Assembly (NCBI GenBank): GCA_946122785.1
Contig: CAMGYJ010000002.1
Span: 40,698,495-40,762,494 of the forward strand
DNA from: Linum tenue
Lineage: Eukaryota > Streptophyta > Magnoliopsida > Malpighiales > Linaceae
Length of the DNA: 64,000 nucleotides
Direction: 5' to 3'
In this document: positions 12,256 through 22,730 of the stretch, in pieces
Layout: the number at the start of each line of letters is the position of its first letter
Position numbering within the stretch: the first letter of the stretch is position 1
Program-made: the position numbers and the translations under genes
Notes under the pieces: generated by a model
Told to the model about the DNA's origin: nothing
What the model saw: the letters and a program-made list of their open reading frames with translations, nothing else
The model's database searches: none

Positions 12256-12637
12256 TATGACGACCAAATTTAGAATAAATATGATGCACAAGATATTAAG
12301 AATACTTGATCCTTGTAGAAGGTGGAGCGTGATGATTCACGTAATTAGGCTTATGTGGGAGCTTGTGTGAGAAGAATTGGAAACTCTACATAGTGGAATG
12401 CGCGAGATTATCAAAAAATTTATAGAAAACAAGAGGTCTAGAATTATTTTTTTATACGTCAAATGTAATATTTAGTTCACAAACTCAATTATTTGGGTAA
12501 ATTCAACAATAATTAAGTCATCGTCATGAGTAATCTACATATCTAGGATAAGATTGATAATATGATGAACTCTATCGGATTAACAAGGTTCGAACTTCTG
12601 ACCCAACAATTAAAGAAGAAGATTAGTTTTCAGGTTC
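12256..12637. other. Intergenic DNA left of the hAT element
   Basis: No gene or clear repeat seen. It ends at the left target duplication of the hAT element. Confidence 0.5.
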
Positions 12638-12645
12638 AACTCTAA
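12638..12645. repeat. hAT left target-site duplication
   Basis: AACTCTAA immediately before the hAT terminus; its partner AACTCTAG is at 17795-17802. Confidence 0.85.
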
Positions 12646-12857
12646 TAGGGATGGCAGGCCGGGGTCCATTAGCCGTTACCCGCCTGAAGCCCGACCGAGA
12701 AAGGCCCAAGCGGGCTGGCAACACAGGCCCATCAACAGGTGGCGGGGAACCCAGGATCCGTCAACCTTGGGTTTCGGGTGGGGTTGGATCGTCCACTATC
12801 CGCCCCATAACCCGCCCAATGGATTACCCGTGCACCAGAACGATGCTGTTTCACCCC

Positions 12858-12858
<1 letters not shown>

Positions 12859-12915
<57 letters not shown>
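12859..12915. repeat. (TA)n microsatellite
   Basis: Nearly pure TA tract of about 57 bp, directly left of the first MITE. Confidence 0.95.
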
Positions 12916-12919
<4 letters not shown>

Positions 12920-13312
12920 AAGGCTAGCGTACGCCCGGGCGTACCTTAGACTACCGTACGCCCGTTGAGTTTTGCTATTTAGACAATGAATTAACCAAAG
13001 TTTGGGACATGATACTATATCCTAACCCCAAATGGGTGAACCCCAGTTCCCAATTCATGAACCCAAAGCATAATATTCATTTAATCTTGAAGTGAAAATC
13101 AACGGTTCTGATTAGTCAAAATTATTGTTGATTTACTTTTTAAGATTAAACGAATCTCATGATTTGGGTTAGAAAATTAGGGGCTGGGGTTTACTCATTA
13201 GAGTTTAGGGTATAGTATCATGCCAAAAACTCCGGTTAATTCATGATCTAAATAGTAAAACTCAACGGGCGTACGATAGCCTAAGGTACGCCCGGGCGTA
13301 CGCTAGCCTGAA

Positions 13313-13313
<1 letters not shown>
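12916..13313. mobile_element. MITE family 1 inserted in (TA)n
   Basis: About 400 bp with very long terminal inverted repeats (roughly 140 bp, imperfect). Both ends read TATATATGG, then GGCTAGCGTACGCCCGGGCG, then a second CGTACGCCCGTTGAGTTTT block. It has no coding capacity and is bounded on both sides by TA tracts. The subterminal motif ATGATACTATA..CCTAA is shared with MITE family 2. Confidence 0.85.
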
Positions 13314-13350
<37 letters not shown>

Positions 13351-13378
13351 CCATATATATATATATATATATATATAT
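13314..13378. repeat. (TA)n microsatellite between two MITEs
   Basis: Two TA tracts separated by TAACCA, between MITE family 1 and MITE family 2. Confidence 0.95.
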
Positions 13379-13727
13379 GGTGGCTTCTATGGTACCCCGG
13401 GTGAAATCCAGGGTACCGTATACCTTGAGTATGAAAACACTATCTAGACCTCGAATTAGCAGAATTTTTGGACTTGATACTATACCCTAACCCTTAATGA
13501 GTGAACCCTAGGTCCTAATTATCTAAATCATAAACTATAAACCCTAAGATGAAGCATTCATCTTTTTGCCTATATTTGGACGAATAATAGCCATCGATTC
13601 TTGTTTCTAATTAAATTGATCTTGGGGTATAAGATTTAGAGAACTAAGACCTAGATTTTGATCTTTAAGAGTTAGAGTATGCCATCATGTCCAAAAGATC
13701 AATCAATTCAAGATCAATCAATTCAAG

Positions 13728-13729
<2 letters not shown>
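13379..13729. mobile_element. MITE family 2, copy 1 (right end truncated), in (TA)n
   Basis: Homologous over most of its length to the copy at 20258-20648 (GGTACCCCGGGTGAAATCC start, TTGAGTATGAAAAC, ATACTATACCCTAACCC, ATTGATCTTGGGGTATAAGA). The right terminal repeat is missing: homology stops after CAATTCAAG and runs into a (TA)n tract. Non-coding. Confidence 0.85.

Positions 13730-13776
<47 letters not shown>
13730..13776. repeat. (TA)n microsatellite
   Basis: About 45 bp of TA repeat directly right of the truncated MITE copy. Confidence 0.95.
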
Positions 13777-13779
<3 letters not shown>

Positions 13780-14838
13780 GTTACACGTTGAGAAACCCTA
13801 ACAGCCTCCCCTCATTCCTCATTCTTCATTTCGCAGACCAAAACTCCCAAACCCTAATTTTCTTCTTTCTCTCTGCCTCCTCTCTGGCGATTAGCAATCA
13901 GATTGCAAGATAATATCGATTTTTCGTCTTTTCTTCTCACCAAATCCTCGAATCTCTCCTAGTTTCCTTAGGATCTCTCTTCGATTCCTCCAATCAATCA
14001 ATCGTATGGCTGGAAGAGCAACCATCCGACGTCGATTTCGTCGAGCACAGCCCAAAAACGAGTCGTTTGGAGTTAAAATCCCTGATTGTTCGTCGTTAAT
14101 AAATAAGTTAATTCTGGATTCTTTTCTTTTTTTCGATTATCTTCGTTGTATCCTCAAAATCTCTACTGACTCTTGACTCGCGTATGGCTATATATAGGGG
14201 GATTTCAGAGGTCGTTCCTCACCAGTCATGAACTCACCATCCTCATCTTCTCAAAATTTCTACCCATAACACCCAGACCCAGTCCACAGTGAGCAAAGAC
14301 AGAGAGATTGCGACGAGTATCCAGACAGAGTCCAGGTCTCAAGGGTAAGGATATTGAACTCGTCGACTTTTTCTAGGTTAGTGGTGTTAATACAGACATG
14401 CATGCTTGCCATCTTGTTCTAACTTTGTTTTTGTTCGTTGTTCACTCTTTTTTGGCTAGGTTGGACTCGTTTGAATCGGCATTGAAGGACTAAACTCTGG
14501 AGAGCAACTGAGCAAGCGATAGAGATCATCAGTGATTAGTCTACTGTCATTGGGTACTCGATAGTCCTCAAAAAAACTCAAAGACAAGGTAATCACGTTC
14601 TCCTCTCCTAAACCCTACCCAGTAGGCAGTAACCATTGTGTTTGTTGTGTTTTGAGACTTGTTGTGACTATGGCTTGCTTGCTAATGATAATAAGTTAGT
14701 TAGAAGACGTAAACTGTAATGGTGAAATTGTTGAAAATGGTGTCTTGTTTGTTGGTTAGAAGAATTCTTGTTCATTTAAGTAAGAAAAAAATATAAAATG
14801 AAGGTCTAATCAGTGATATATAACTTGATTATGTTCAT
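13777..14838 (+). promoter_or_regulatory. hAT transposase promoter and 5' leader (inferred)
   Basis: Pyrimidine-rich leader-like sequence (AAACCCTAATTTTC, CTTTCTCTCTGCC) and a TATATATAGG box near 14190, followed by splice-like GGTAAGG sites at about 14345 and GGTAATC at about 14588. This fits a promoter and spliced 5' UTR ahead of the transposase. Inferred from position and composition only. Confidence 0.45.
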
Positions 14839-17022
14839 ATGGAAGGTGCTACTGCTAATGCTATGAATGTTGACAACATGTCCCTAAAAATGGTGTCCAA
14901 GTCCAACCTGAACAACCTGCTCCTATTCCAAATAATCCAGTTAATGGTAATGGTAATGAGGAAAAACTGGAAGCACAAAGTAAGTTAACCTCTAATGTGT
15001 GGCCTCACTTCCATAGAGTTATGATTAATGGGTAATGAAAGCTAGGTGCAAGTATTGTTGTAAACCCCTTGGTGGGGAAAAAAGTAATGGAACTTCACAC
15101 CTGAGAAACCATATCAAAACATGTATCCAGAAGAGGATACATGATGATTCTCAAAAAATACTTGGCCCCAACTACCAACCTGTTGGAAATCCTCAACTCT
15201 CTGCTTCTCAATACAATTATGAGGTTTCTAGAAAGGAACTGTGTTCGATGATTCTGGTCCATGAGTACCCCCTCAGCCTTGTTGTTCATGTGGGTTTCAA
15301 ACATTTTTGTTGTTCTCTTCAACCTCAATTTGCTGTCCCTTGTAGAAACACTGTAAAAAAGGATATTTTGGGTCTGTATGGGGTTGAAAGGTCTAAATAT
15401 CAGACCATGATTGATGATAACTTGGGAGGATTTCAGTGACTACTAATTTGTGGACTGCCACAAATCAGAAAATGGGGTATATGGCAGTAACTGATCACTT
15501 TATTGACAACTCTTGGAAGCTCCGTAACATAATGTTGAGGTTTATGTATGTTCCAACCCCTCACACTAGTCAAAGACTAGCTGATAGGTTGTTTGATTCT
15601 CTTCTGGATTGGAACATTGATGGTAAATTATCCTCAATCACACTGGACAACTGTACCACCAATGATTCAATGATATTTTATATGAGAAATAAGCTTGTGA
15701 GCAGTGATCTGTTGCTTGATGGTAAATTGGTTCATATGAGGTGTTCAGCTCATATTCTGAACTTGATTGTGAGGGATGGTTTGGATGCAATCAAAGATGT
15801 TATGCATTTGATTAGGGAGAGTGTAGTTTACTGGAATTATACACCTAAGAGATTTCAAACCTTCTTCGAAGTTGTTAAGCAACTAAAGTTGACCTTTGAG
15901 AAAAAAGCTGGTACTTGATTGTCCAACTAGATGGAATTCCACATACCATATGCTCTTTGTTGCTCTTCAATATAAGGATGTTTTCTTTCGTTTGAGCTTG
16001 AGGGACAGTCAATACACATCTATTCCTTCTAGTTTTCATTGTGAATTTGCATTTGTTGTGATTGATAAGCTGGAAATTTTCTCTGAGATAACTGAGTTAT
16101 TCTCTGGTTCCAAGTATCCGACTGCCAATCTTTTCTTCCCAAAGATTTGTGAGTTGAGACTGAAACTGAATGAGTGGGGTCTTGATCCCAACCCTGTGAT
16201 TTTTGGAATGGCTAGTCAAATGTCTGAGAAGTTTGATAAGTACTGGGATGATATTCATCTTGTACTTGCTGTCTCGGTTTTTTTGGATCCTAGATATAAG
16301 CTCCATGTGATTGAATACTATGCTGGAAAGTTTGGGAATACGGAAATTGATTTGGTTGGTGAGAATATCAAGAAGATTATTTGTGGTTTGATTCTTGATT
16401 ATCAAACCAAAGTCGAGAAGAAGTCTAGTTCTGAAACTGGAACTTCTTCTGTTAGTTCTGGATCTCTCTCGGCTACTAATCTTGATTTTGAGCTCTTTGA
16501 AGTCAAAGGAAAAAGAGCAAGAGTTCTTGGATTACTACTGAGTTGGATATGTATCTTGCTGATGATATTATTCCTCGGACAGAAGACTTTGATATGCTCT
16601 TATGGTGGAAACTTAATGGTCTCAAGTATCCCACCTTGCAAGCAATTGCAAGGGACTTTTTGGCAATCCCAATTACATATGTTTCTTTTGAAAGCGCATT
16701 TAGTTCTGGCGGGAGTTTGTTAGACCCTCACAGGAGGAGGCTTCATTATTCAACTGTTGAATCAATGATGTGCACACGAAGTTTGATTATGGAAGACATG
16801 CAACGAGGTAACATGCAACTAAACCTGTTCTTTCTAGTACAACTAATTTGTTTTAAGTTAAATAATAATTTTACATTTCTATTTGCAGATTCAGAGGCTG
16901 ATGCTGCTGTGGAGGCATTGGAGGGAGTCTTCTCAACCCTGTCAGTCGAGGATACGACTGTGGAGGAGGCAAAACCTGGGGGTAAGAAAATCACTTCTCC
17001 TTTTCTAAATTTTCTGACCTAG
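14839..17022 (+). pseudogene. hAT transposase (BED finger, RNase H-like, dimerisation domain)
   Basis: Cut-and-paste transposase of the Ac/RICESLEEPER type. From the ATG at 14839 an N-terminal segment leads to WPHFHRV and then, after a frameshift near 15030, to the BED finger ARCKYCCKPLGG..GTSHLRNHIKTC. The catalytic region follows in pieces: TTNLWTATNQKMGYM, SITLDNCTTND, HMRCSAHILNLIVRDGL, LDCPTRWNSTYHML and VFLDPRYKL. The C-terminal hAT dimerisation domain is FDMLLWWKLNGLKYPTL..IARDFLAIP..SFESAFSSGG. The frame changes at about 14885, 15030, 15437, 15905 and 16540, so this copy cannot make a functional enzyme. The last part from about 16810 may be an extra exon. Confidence 0.9.
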
Positions 17023-17794
17023 ATCATTGAGATTTGAGGATGAACTAATGTGATTTGCTACCTAGTTTTCAGGTCTAGAGATGGTGTTCTTGAGATCACC
17101 ATTTGGCCAGGAAGACTGATCCATTTGCATCTGTCGATCCAGGTATAACTTCAAATCATCTTCTCTTGTGTTGCAAGAACCTCGAGGTTGTTGCTGATTG
17201 TTAGGCTTAGTAACTTAAGAATAAGAATGTTTACTTGAATGTTTGTGCAAACTTGCAATTGATTAATCTTGACGGTTGCTACTTGCTTTGGAATAAGACA
17301 ACAAAAGTTAGGATGGCTTGAAGCTGCATCTTGCTCGAAGGAAGGCTGCTGTTACATTTGCTCTCAATAGTTATGATGGCTTGGAGTTTGTTTTACCTTA
17401 GTCAGCTAGTTGTTCTTGCTTTTGAATAAGACTCGGCATCATGGTGCTGAGAATGGATGTTTTTTTGTTGATTTCAAGTTCGGATGATTTAAGTTGCTGT
17501 TGATTGCAACTTTGTGAGTTCATGAGTTCTTGTTGCTCACAGTTTCAGAATTCAGACTATCAATTATTCAGAATAAAATTAAATGTTCATATTTTTTATA
17601 TATTAAGGTTTCTTTATTTTATTTTAGCAGGTATCTTAGACCCGCGGACACCCGAAAAATCCAACGGTAACGGGGCTGGTGCCACTACCAGACCTACATC
17701 ACCGTTTGGGCCGGGAACGGATAAACCCAAAGCCCATGATGTGCGGGGGACTAATACATGGTACCAGGTCCGATCCGCCCCGTTGCCAAGCCTA

Positions 17795-17802
17795 AACTCT
17801 AG
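17795..17802. repeat. hAT right target-site duplication
   Basis: AACTCTAG immediately after the right hAT terminus; 7 of 8 bases match the left copy. Confidence 0.85.
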
Positions 17803-18950
17803 GCTACAATTAAAATTAAAATAAGGATTACAAGTGATAAACCCCATTCATCCACGTATGCTAGTTATATTATAGAATATATATATAGGGCTTGTCTTGT
17901 CTAACCCATATACTAGTCGCCTCATGCCTTCCTCGTTCTTTCGGCTTTAAGGCCGCCACGAACCGACATAACCCACTTTGGATTGATCGTGTTTTATGTA
18001 TCTTTCCCCCAATTTGCAGAAACATATGAAAAACAAAGGGAAAGCCCTCAAACTCCTCGATCAGAATGACAAGGAAAAAAACCCGTAAGATGCAAAAGGA
18101 GGAGTATGGTGCAAAGCCCAAAAGATCAACCCATTGATTAGAAAGATCAGCAACCAACCGAGGTTCCACTCGAGACTCTTTGCACATATTATCATACCTG
18201 CAACTGCAATTAGCCAACAGCAGTCCTCACCGGCGATTCCGCCGGCCGGCCCAAATCCTTATTTTCAATCTCCGTTGGGCTCCGTCCGTGTCTACGGATG
18301 TTTTCGCCGCGTATTAAACAAAAATATAAAATTGAGTCGAATTCAGCACTTATCAACGGAAGGCAACCAAATTTTTTGTCAACTCTCTGCCCCCACCCAC
18401 CACTTTCATTAGTCAGTGGGTTGGAATGAATGAAATGAACACTTTTTCCATACAACTCACAGTCTTGATCAGTTAGTGGGTTGAGGAACCACCCGCGCCG
18501 TTTCCACAGCTCCCTAGCTAAGTGGGATTCCCCGCCTTTTCCACGTCTCCTTCCCATTTTCAGTGGTTGCCTCGCTTCGTTTCGGCTTCGATTTCATGTA
18601 TTAACCGCAAGGTTACGTTTTGTGATTAATGGTATGGTGAAATTTGAGTATTATACATCCAAGATATTACAACTTACAAGTATACATATATTTTTACAAA
18701 CCGATTAAGCAGCCAACCAACTTCTAATGTCTAATCGCTAGCTACGTAGTGCCTGAAATCCGAACCGGCATTGCGAGAACATGACATTTTTCTCCCTTTT
18801 TTTTTCCCGTTCCTTCTTCCACCTTTCTAATTGCTCTAACTAATTAACATTTTACAGTTTTAACCACCCCAAAATAGAAAAAAAAGGAAAGGAGAAAAAT
18901 AAAAAGGTAAATAAACCGCGCGAAAATAGGGAGGAGGAGGGGGAGAAAAT
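17803..18950. other. Intergenic DNA left of the ATL gene
   Basis: Contains short open frames on the minus strand (17870-18217, 18210-18557) without recognisable domains or codon bias. 18720-18950 should hold the 3' UTR of the ATL gene. Nothing else seen. Confidence 0.45.
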
Positions 18951-19571
18951 CTAGGGCAAGAATCGATTCCCGTCATCCACATCTTCTCGCGCCTTCAATC
19001 TCGCCTCAGTTTCCGCTCCACCTCCTCCTTCGGGGACGGCGGCGGCGGACGAGGAGCTCGGGGGCACGCCGCCGCACTTCTGACACCGATTGACGACGAG
19101 TATCTGTCGGCAGGAAGGGCAGGATGAATGGTTGCCGAGCCAGGTGTCGATGCAGTCCACGTGGAAGCCGTGGCCGCACTGCGGGAGCACCCGGAACTCA
19201 TCCCCGACCGCGAATTCGACGAGGCAGATGGCGCAATCGGAGAATTTGGCCGCGGTGTCGGTGGAGAAGGTCTGCTTGGGGAGGGCGCGGAGGATCTTCT
19301 TCTTCACCCCCTTGTTGGCCTGCGAGGAGCTCGGGGCCGGCGGAGCCCTGCCACCTTCCGCCGCGGCGGCGGATCCGGAGGAGAAGCGGCGGATCCAGGC
19401 GCAGCGGGCGACGGCGACGAGGCCCAGGACGCAAATCAAGGCGCAGAGGAGCGCGGCCAGTATGACGACGAAGTCGGAGTCCACCGGCGGAGCGGGTGGC
19501 TCGGAGGAGTCCCCGGCTGTCGTTGTCGGCGAGGAGCTCACCGAATCCAGAAGTCTGAATGGACGAGTCAT
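18951..19571 (-). CDS. ATL8/80: ATL-type RING-H2 E3 ubiquitin ligase
   Basis: Membrane-anchored E3 ligase that transfers ubiquitin from an E2. Intronless, 206 residues, as usual for this family. Residues about 34-60 form one hydrophobic membrane helix ([19 protein letters not shown]). The GLD region with LPKQTFS lies about residue 97. The RING-H2 spans about residues 111-156: CAICLVEF, then [14 protein letters not shown], then SCPSC, with the canonical Pro after the sixth ligand region. After the RING comes [14 protein letters not shown], shared with the ATL8/ATL80 subgroup, and an end in NRFLP, also subgroup-like. The coding region is GC-rich, which creates long meaningless antisense frames. 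All zinc ligands are present. Confidence 0.93.
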   Translation of the reverse strand: MTRPFRLLDSVSSSPTTTAGDSSEPPAPPVDSDFVVILAALLCALICVLGLVAVARCAWIRRFSSGSAAAAEGGRAPPAPSSSQANKGVKKKILRALPKQTFSTDTAAKFSDCAICLVEFAVGDEFRVLPQCGHGFHVDCIDTWLGNHSSCPSCRQILVVNRCQKCGGVPPSSSSAAAVPEGGGGAETEARLKAREDVDDGNRFLP

Positions 19572-20257
19572 GTGAATGGAATGGGGAGGAGCTGTAGAGA
19601 GAGAGGGGAATGGGAAGAAGGAAATGAAGGTTTAGAGAGAGAGGGGGAATGGGGAAATTTGGGGGATAGGGATTTTGGAATTGGGGATTTTGGGGTTTCA
19701 TTTAATGGGTTTAAATATGAACTTCCCTTCCTCTCTTCTTTCTTTCTTTCTTTCTTCTTCTGTCTTTTTTCTTTTTTTGTTTAATGTTCTTTTTTTTTTG
19801 TTTAATGTTTCCTCTTTGTCCTGTATTGCAATTAGATTGGAATACAGGAGCTGCTGGGAAACAAAAACAGTTTCTAATGAATCGTTTTCAGTGGTTGGTT
19901 TGATTTTGGTGTTAAGAAGAGAGGGGGAGAAGAAAGGGAAATTATTTTATAAGAGAAAGGGGTAATTACAGCAGAGATTTTTTTTAATTACACTATTTAT
20001 TTATTTATTGACACTTTTGTTTTGCTGCTATATTTCACTGTTCCTTCCATTCATTGCGCTCCTTCTCCACCACCACCTTTTTACCTTCTTTATTTAAACA
20101 TATTTTTAACTAATTCATCCAATCTAGCAAGATCATAGTTTCTAGGTTATAACGCCTTTGTAGTTTGTAATCAAATCCGTCTTTGTAGTTTTGTTTTGTA
20201 TTGGTGAGTAGAGTATAAGTAAGGTTTACTATTGAGCAGCCAAATATTATATATATA
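19572..20257. other. ATL upstream region
   Basis: Promoter and 5' UTR side of the ATL gene; includes GAGAGA runs near the start codon and a CTTTCTTTC/T-rich tract (19735-19800). No gene seen. Confidence 0.5.
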
Positions 20258-20648
20258 CGATACTCCGGGTGAAATCCGGGGTATCGCATATTTTGAGTAT
20301 GAAAACGTTATTTTGTTCTCAAATTAGTAGGATTTTTGGGCATGATACTATACCCTTATCCTCAATGAGTGAACTCTAGGTTAATTATCTAAATCATAAA
20401 CTATAAACCCTAAGATGATGCATTAATTTTTTTGCCTATATATGGACGAATCATAACCGTCGATTATTGTTTCTAATTAAATTGATCTTGGGGTATAAGA
20501 TTTAGAGAATTAAGACCTAGATTTGATCTTTAAGGGTTATAGTATAGTATCATGTCCGGAAGATCAGTCAATTCAAGTCCGGGATAGCGTTTTCTTATTT
20601 AAGGTATGCGGTACCCGGGATTTCACCCTGGGTACCATAGTACTCCCA
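20258..20648. mobile_element. MITE family 2, copy 2 (complete), in (TA)n
   Basis: Terminal inverted repeats of about 55 bp: the left end reads GATACTCCGGGTGAAATCC, and the right end on the complement reads TGGTACCCAGGGTGAAATCC, followed by AAAACG(T/C)TAT. Bounded by ATATATATA left and a longer TA tract (20648-20666) right. Non-coding and homologous to 13379-13729. Confidence 0.88.
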
Positions 20649-20666
20649 TATATATATATATATATA

Positions 20667-21309
20667 ACGGACAAAGATAATGTCGCTTAAGATCTTTGTT
20701 TGCAGGTTAACAAAAAAAATGCATTTAACTTGAATTGTGAGATTCATGACAAAATGTTTTATAATTTATTTGCAAGAGACAGATTTGTTTATGTTTATGC
20801 CTCTTCTACAAATGACAAATTAGTATTGGTTAGTAGGGTTAGAGTTTGCACTTTGCACAGATCTATCATGATTTAGGATTTAATTCAATTCATTAGTTAA
20901 AGGATTTTAACATTCAGGGTGGACCCTTTTACTATCTGCAATAGTTCTGACTTCTGATCCTAGCTAGTTATATCAAAGATGAATTTTTGCTATGATAACT
21001 CAAGTCTTTGTCAGAAAAATGCAAAAATTGATATTTTATTATTCCATTATTCCTTACTTGCCATCCCTCAAATTCAAAAGATCATTCACTGATAGCTCAA
21101 GTTCATATATGAAATGAACTCGCTATTGATATCGTATCAATGCGTGTATTAATTTAACTCTAAAATCATTAATAAAAATCATAGGCTCTTACAATCCTCT
21201 TGACTTATACAAACTTCAAATACATAAAGCTATGTAAAAATATGCCCCTATGAGATCCAATACGCTTTGAATTTCTCCCCATTCAAGCTACATGACAAAA
21301 TCAGTTTGT
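20667..21309. other. AT-rich intergenic DNA
   Basis: No gene or repeat recognised. Confidence 0.5.
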
Positions 21310-21630
21310 TCACAACACACACACTAGCATGGCAATTTGGTTTGCTTTAAGGAAACTAATAACTGCCCTGCGCCAAAGTTGCAACAAACATGAGAAGGAG
21401 GTGGTGATCTGATCATCAGAGACTTGTCTATTTTCTCTTCTTCTCTTCTCTTCTCCACTCCCTCCATGGCAATCGTATGATTCTACTTTGGTCCCAGTAA
21501 AGCCAAGAGTTTCAGTTACTATTTCACTTGCGTTGCCCACCAATCCACGCCACCAACGGATTCCTTGCTTGTTGGGGATGACATATGATGCATCTAAATT
21601 ATGAACTAAAGTACTCTGTACTACTGCCAT
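21310..21630 (-). CDS. Possible small protein gene, 106 residues
   Basis: An ATG-started frame (MAVVQSTLVHNLDASYVIP..RWWRGLVGNASEIVTETLGF) with a charged EEKRRRENRQ stretch. About 140 bp upstream on the same strand is a (CT)n tract (21771-21791), a common feature of plant 5' UTRs. I do not recognise the protein. It could be a lineage-specific gene, a first exon or a chance frame. Confidence 0.35.
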   Translation of the reverse strand: MAVVQSTLVHNLDASYVIPNKQGIRWWRGLVGNASEIVTETLGFTGTKVESYDCHGGSGEEKRRRENRQVSDDQITTSFSCLLQLWRRAVISFLKANQIAMLVCVL

Positions 21631-21770
21631 TTTTATCCTTTCTGTATACGTCTCAACTAGCCTGCGTGAAGCTCATTACCCGCTTCTGTATTTTGCTGAT
21701 CACTACTCTCAGTCAGATCAATCAGTCCAGAAGCAAGCAACCCTTTTTTTCCACAGAGGTGTTGAGGCCA

Positions 21771-21791
21771 GAGAGAGAGAGAGAGAGAGAA
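21771..21791. repeat. (GA)n microsatellite
   Basis: Pure GA repeat of about 20 bp. Confidence 0.9.
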
Positions 21792-21809
21792 CGAGGTAGA
21801 CAGGAATAA

Positions 21810-22730
21810 TATCTCCAACCTCCACCCACCATGTGAGTTTCAGAAGGAAGGAATAAAACTGATGGACTAGACTTCAAGTTGGGTCAAAAGGGGGAGCCAT
21901 CCTATTCCTTCCTACCGTCGTCAGTTCTTCACAGTAAGCCAGAGATTCCACCCCCAATACCCACCATCCCTTTTTCTAATCTCGATTCAAGGAACTCAAG
22001 AGCAGGAAACCCAAGATATTTAGGATTAAATTAGGTGCTTAATCACTGTGGGGGAAATATACATCTAATTAAGCAGGTAAAAGTGCCTGGTGGAAAGCGG
22101 GCAATTGGGCTGATCTCAAGGTAATGCGGTCCAGCCAGCCAGCCAGCCAGGCTCTGCCTACCAAGAATCAAGATTCTATTAATCCTTAATCGCAACCAAA
22201 TCTGTGGAAACCAGCTTCGAGACACGTGGAAGGACTGGAACAACGCGTGGCAGCACTCTTGAGTCTTCTTGACTTTGGTCGGCTGGTTTGGATCAGGATG
22301 GAAGGAGGCGGCCCACCCACCTTGTCCCTTTTAGCACACAAGATGCACGACTCGCATGACCTCGAAAAAATGTTATGGGTTCGATTTTTGTTCTTGGCTT
22401 CAGACTTATTGACTTGGTAATACGAATGATCAAAAAGAAAAAAAACTACTTTTTACCTGCTTAGAATTAGGTGAAAAAAGTGTAACAGATTCAATCACTA
22501 TTGGGAAGTCTTATGATAAAATCATTGCTCCAACATGGTTTGGCGGCCACTAAGGCCCGAAGGGATAAGGAAGAATCATGAACCTTGACCTCTAAAACAC
22601 AGGGTTGGCCATCCCTTTTGCATTTGCCTGCAATTTCAAATCAACGTGAAAACAGAGTTCTGGTTAGGGGACTAAGGTTCCACACAAGTGTGAAGGTAAC
22701 AGAAAACAAACCCAAGCCTGTTTCTTTACC
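21810..22730. other. Intergenic DNA between small frame and OEP21
   Basis: Includes a short tandem of CAGC units (22132-22150). 22560-22730 likely contains the OEP21 3' UTR. No gene seen. Confidence 0.45.

Larger units (their letters stand above)
12646..17794 (+). mobile_element. Complete hAT transposon, 5149 bp, with nested MITEs
   Basis: Terminal inverted repeats TAGGGATGGCA (left) and TAGGCTTGGCA (right, on the complement) match at 9 of 11 positions. They are flanked by 8-bp target duplications AACTCTAA (12638-12645) and AACTCTAG (17795-17802) with one mismatch. Subterminal regions are rich in CCCGCC/GGCGGG words, as in other plant hAT elements. The interior encodes a BED-finger hAT transposase on the plus strand, now frameshifted. 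Two MITEs and long (TA)n tracts occupy the left part. Confidence 0.92.

Noticed and set aside
4921..12260. Target-site duplication of the LINE
   Set aside because: No convincing direct repeat seen next to the poly(A) tail and the presumed 5' end; probably lost or the element is 5'-truncated.
12732..12968. Open frames encoding YIYIYI repeats
   Set aside because: Translation of a (TA)n microsatellite.
17870..18557. Two minus-strand frames of 115 residues each
   Set aside because: No recognisable domain, no splice logic linking them, composition like non-coding DNA.
19124..19784. Several long plus-strand frames of up to 218 residues
   Set aside because: Antisense of the GC-rich, intact ATL RING-H2 gene.
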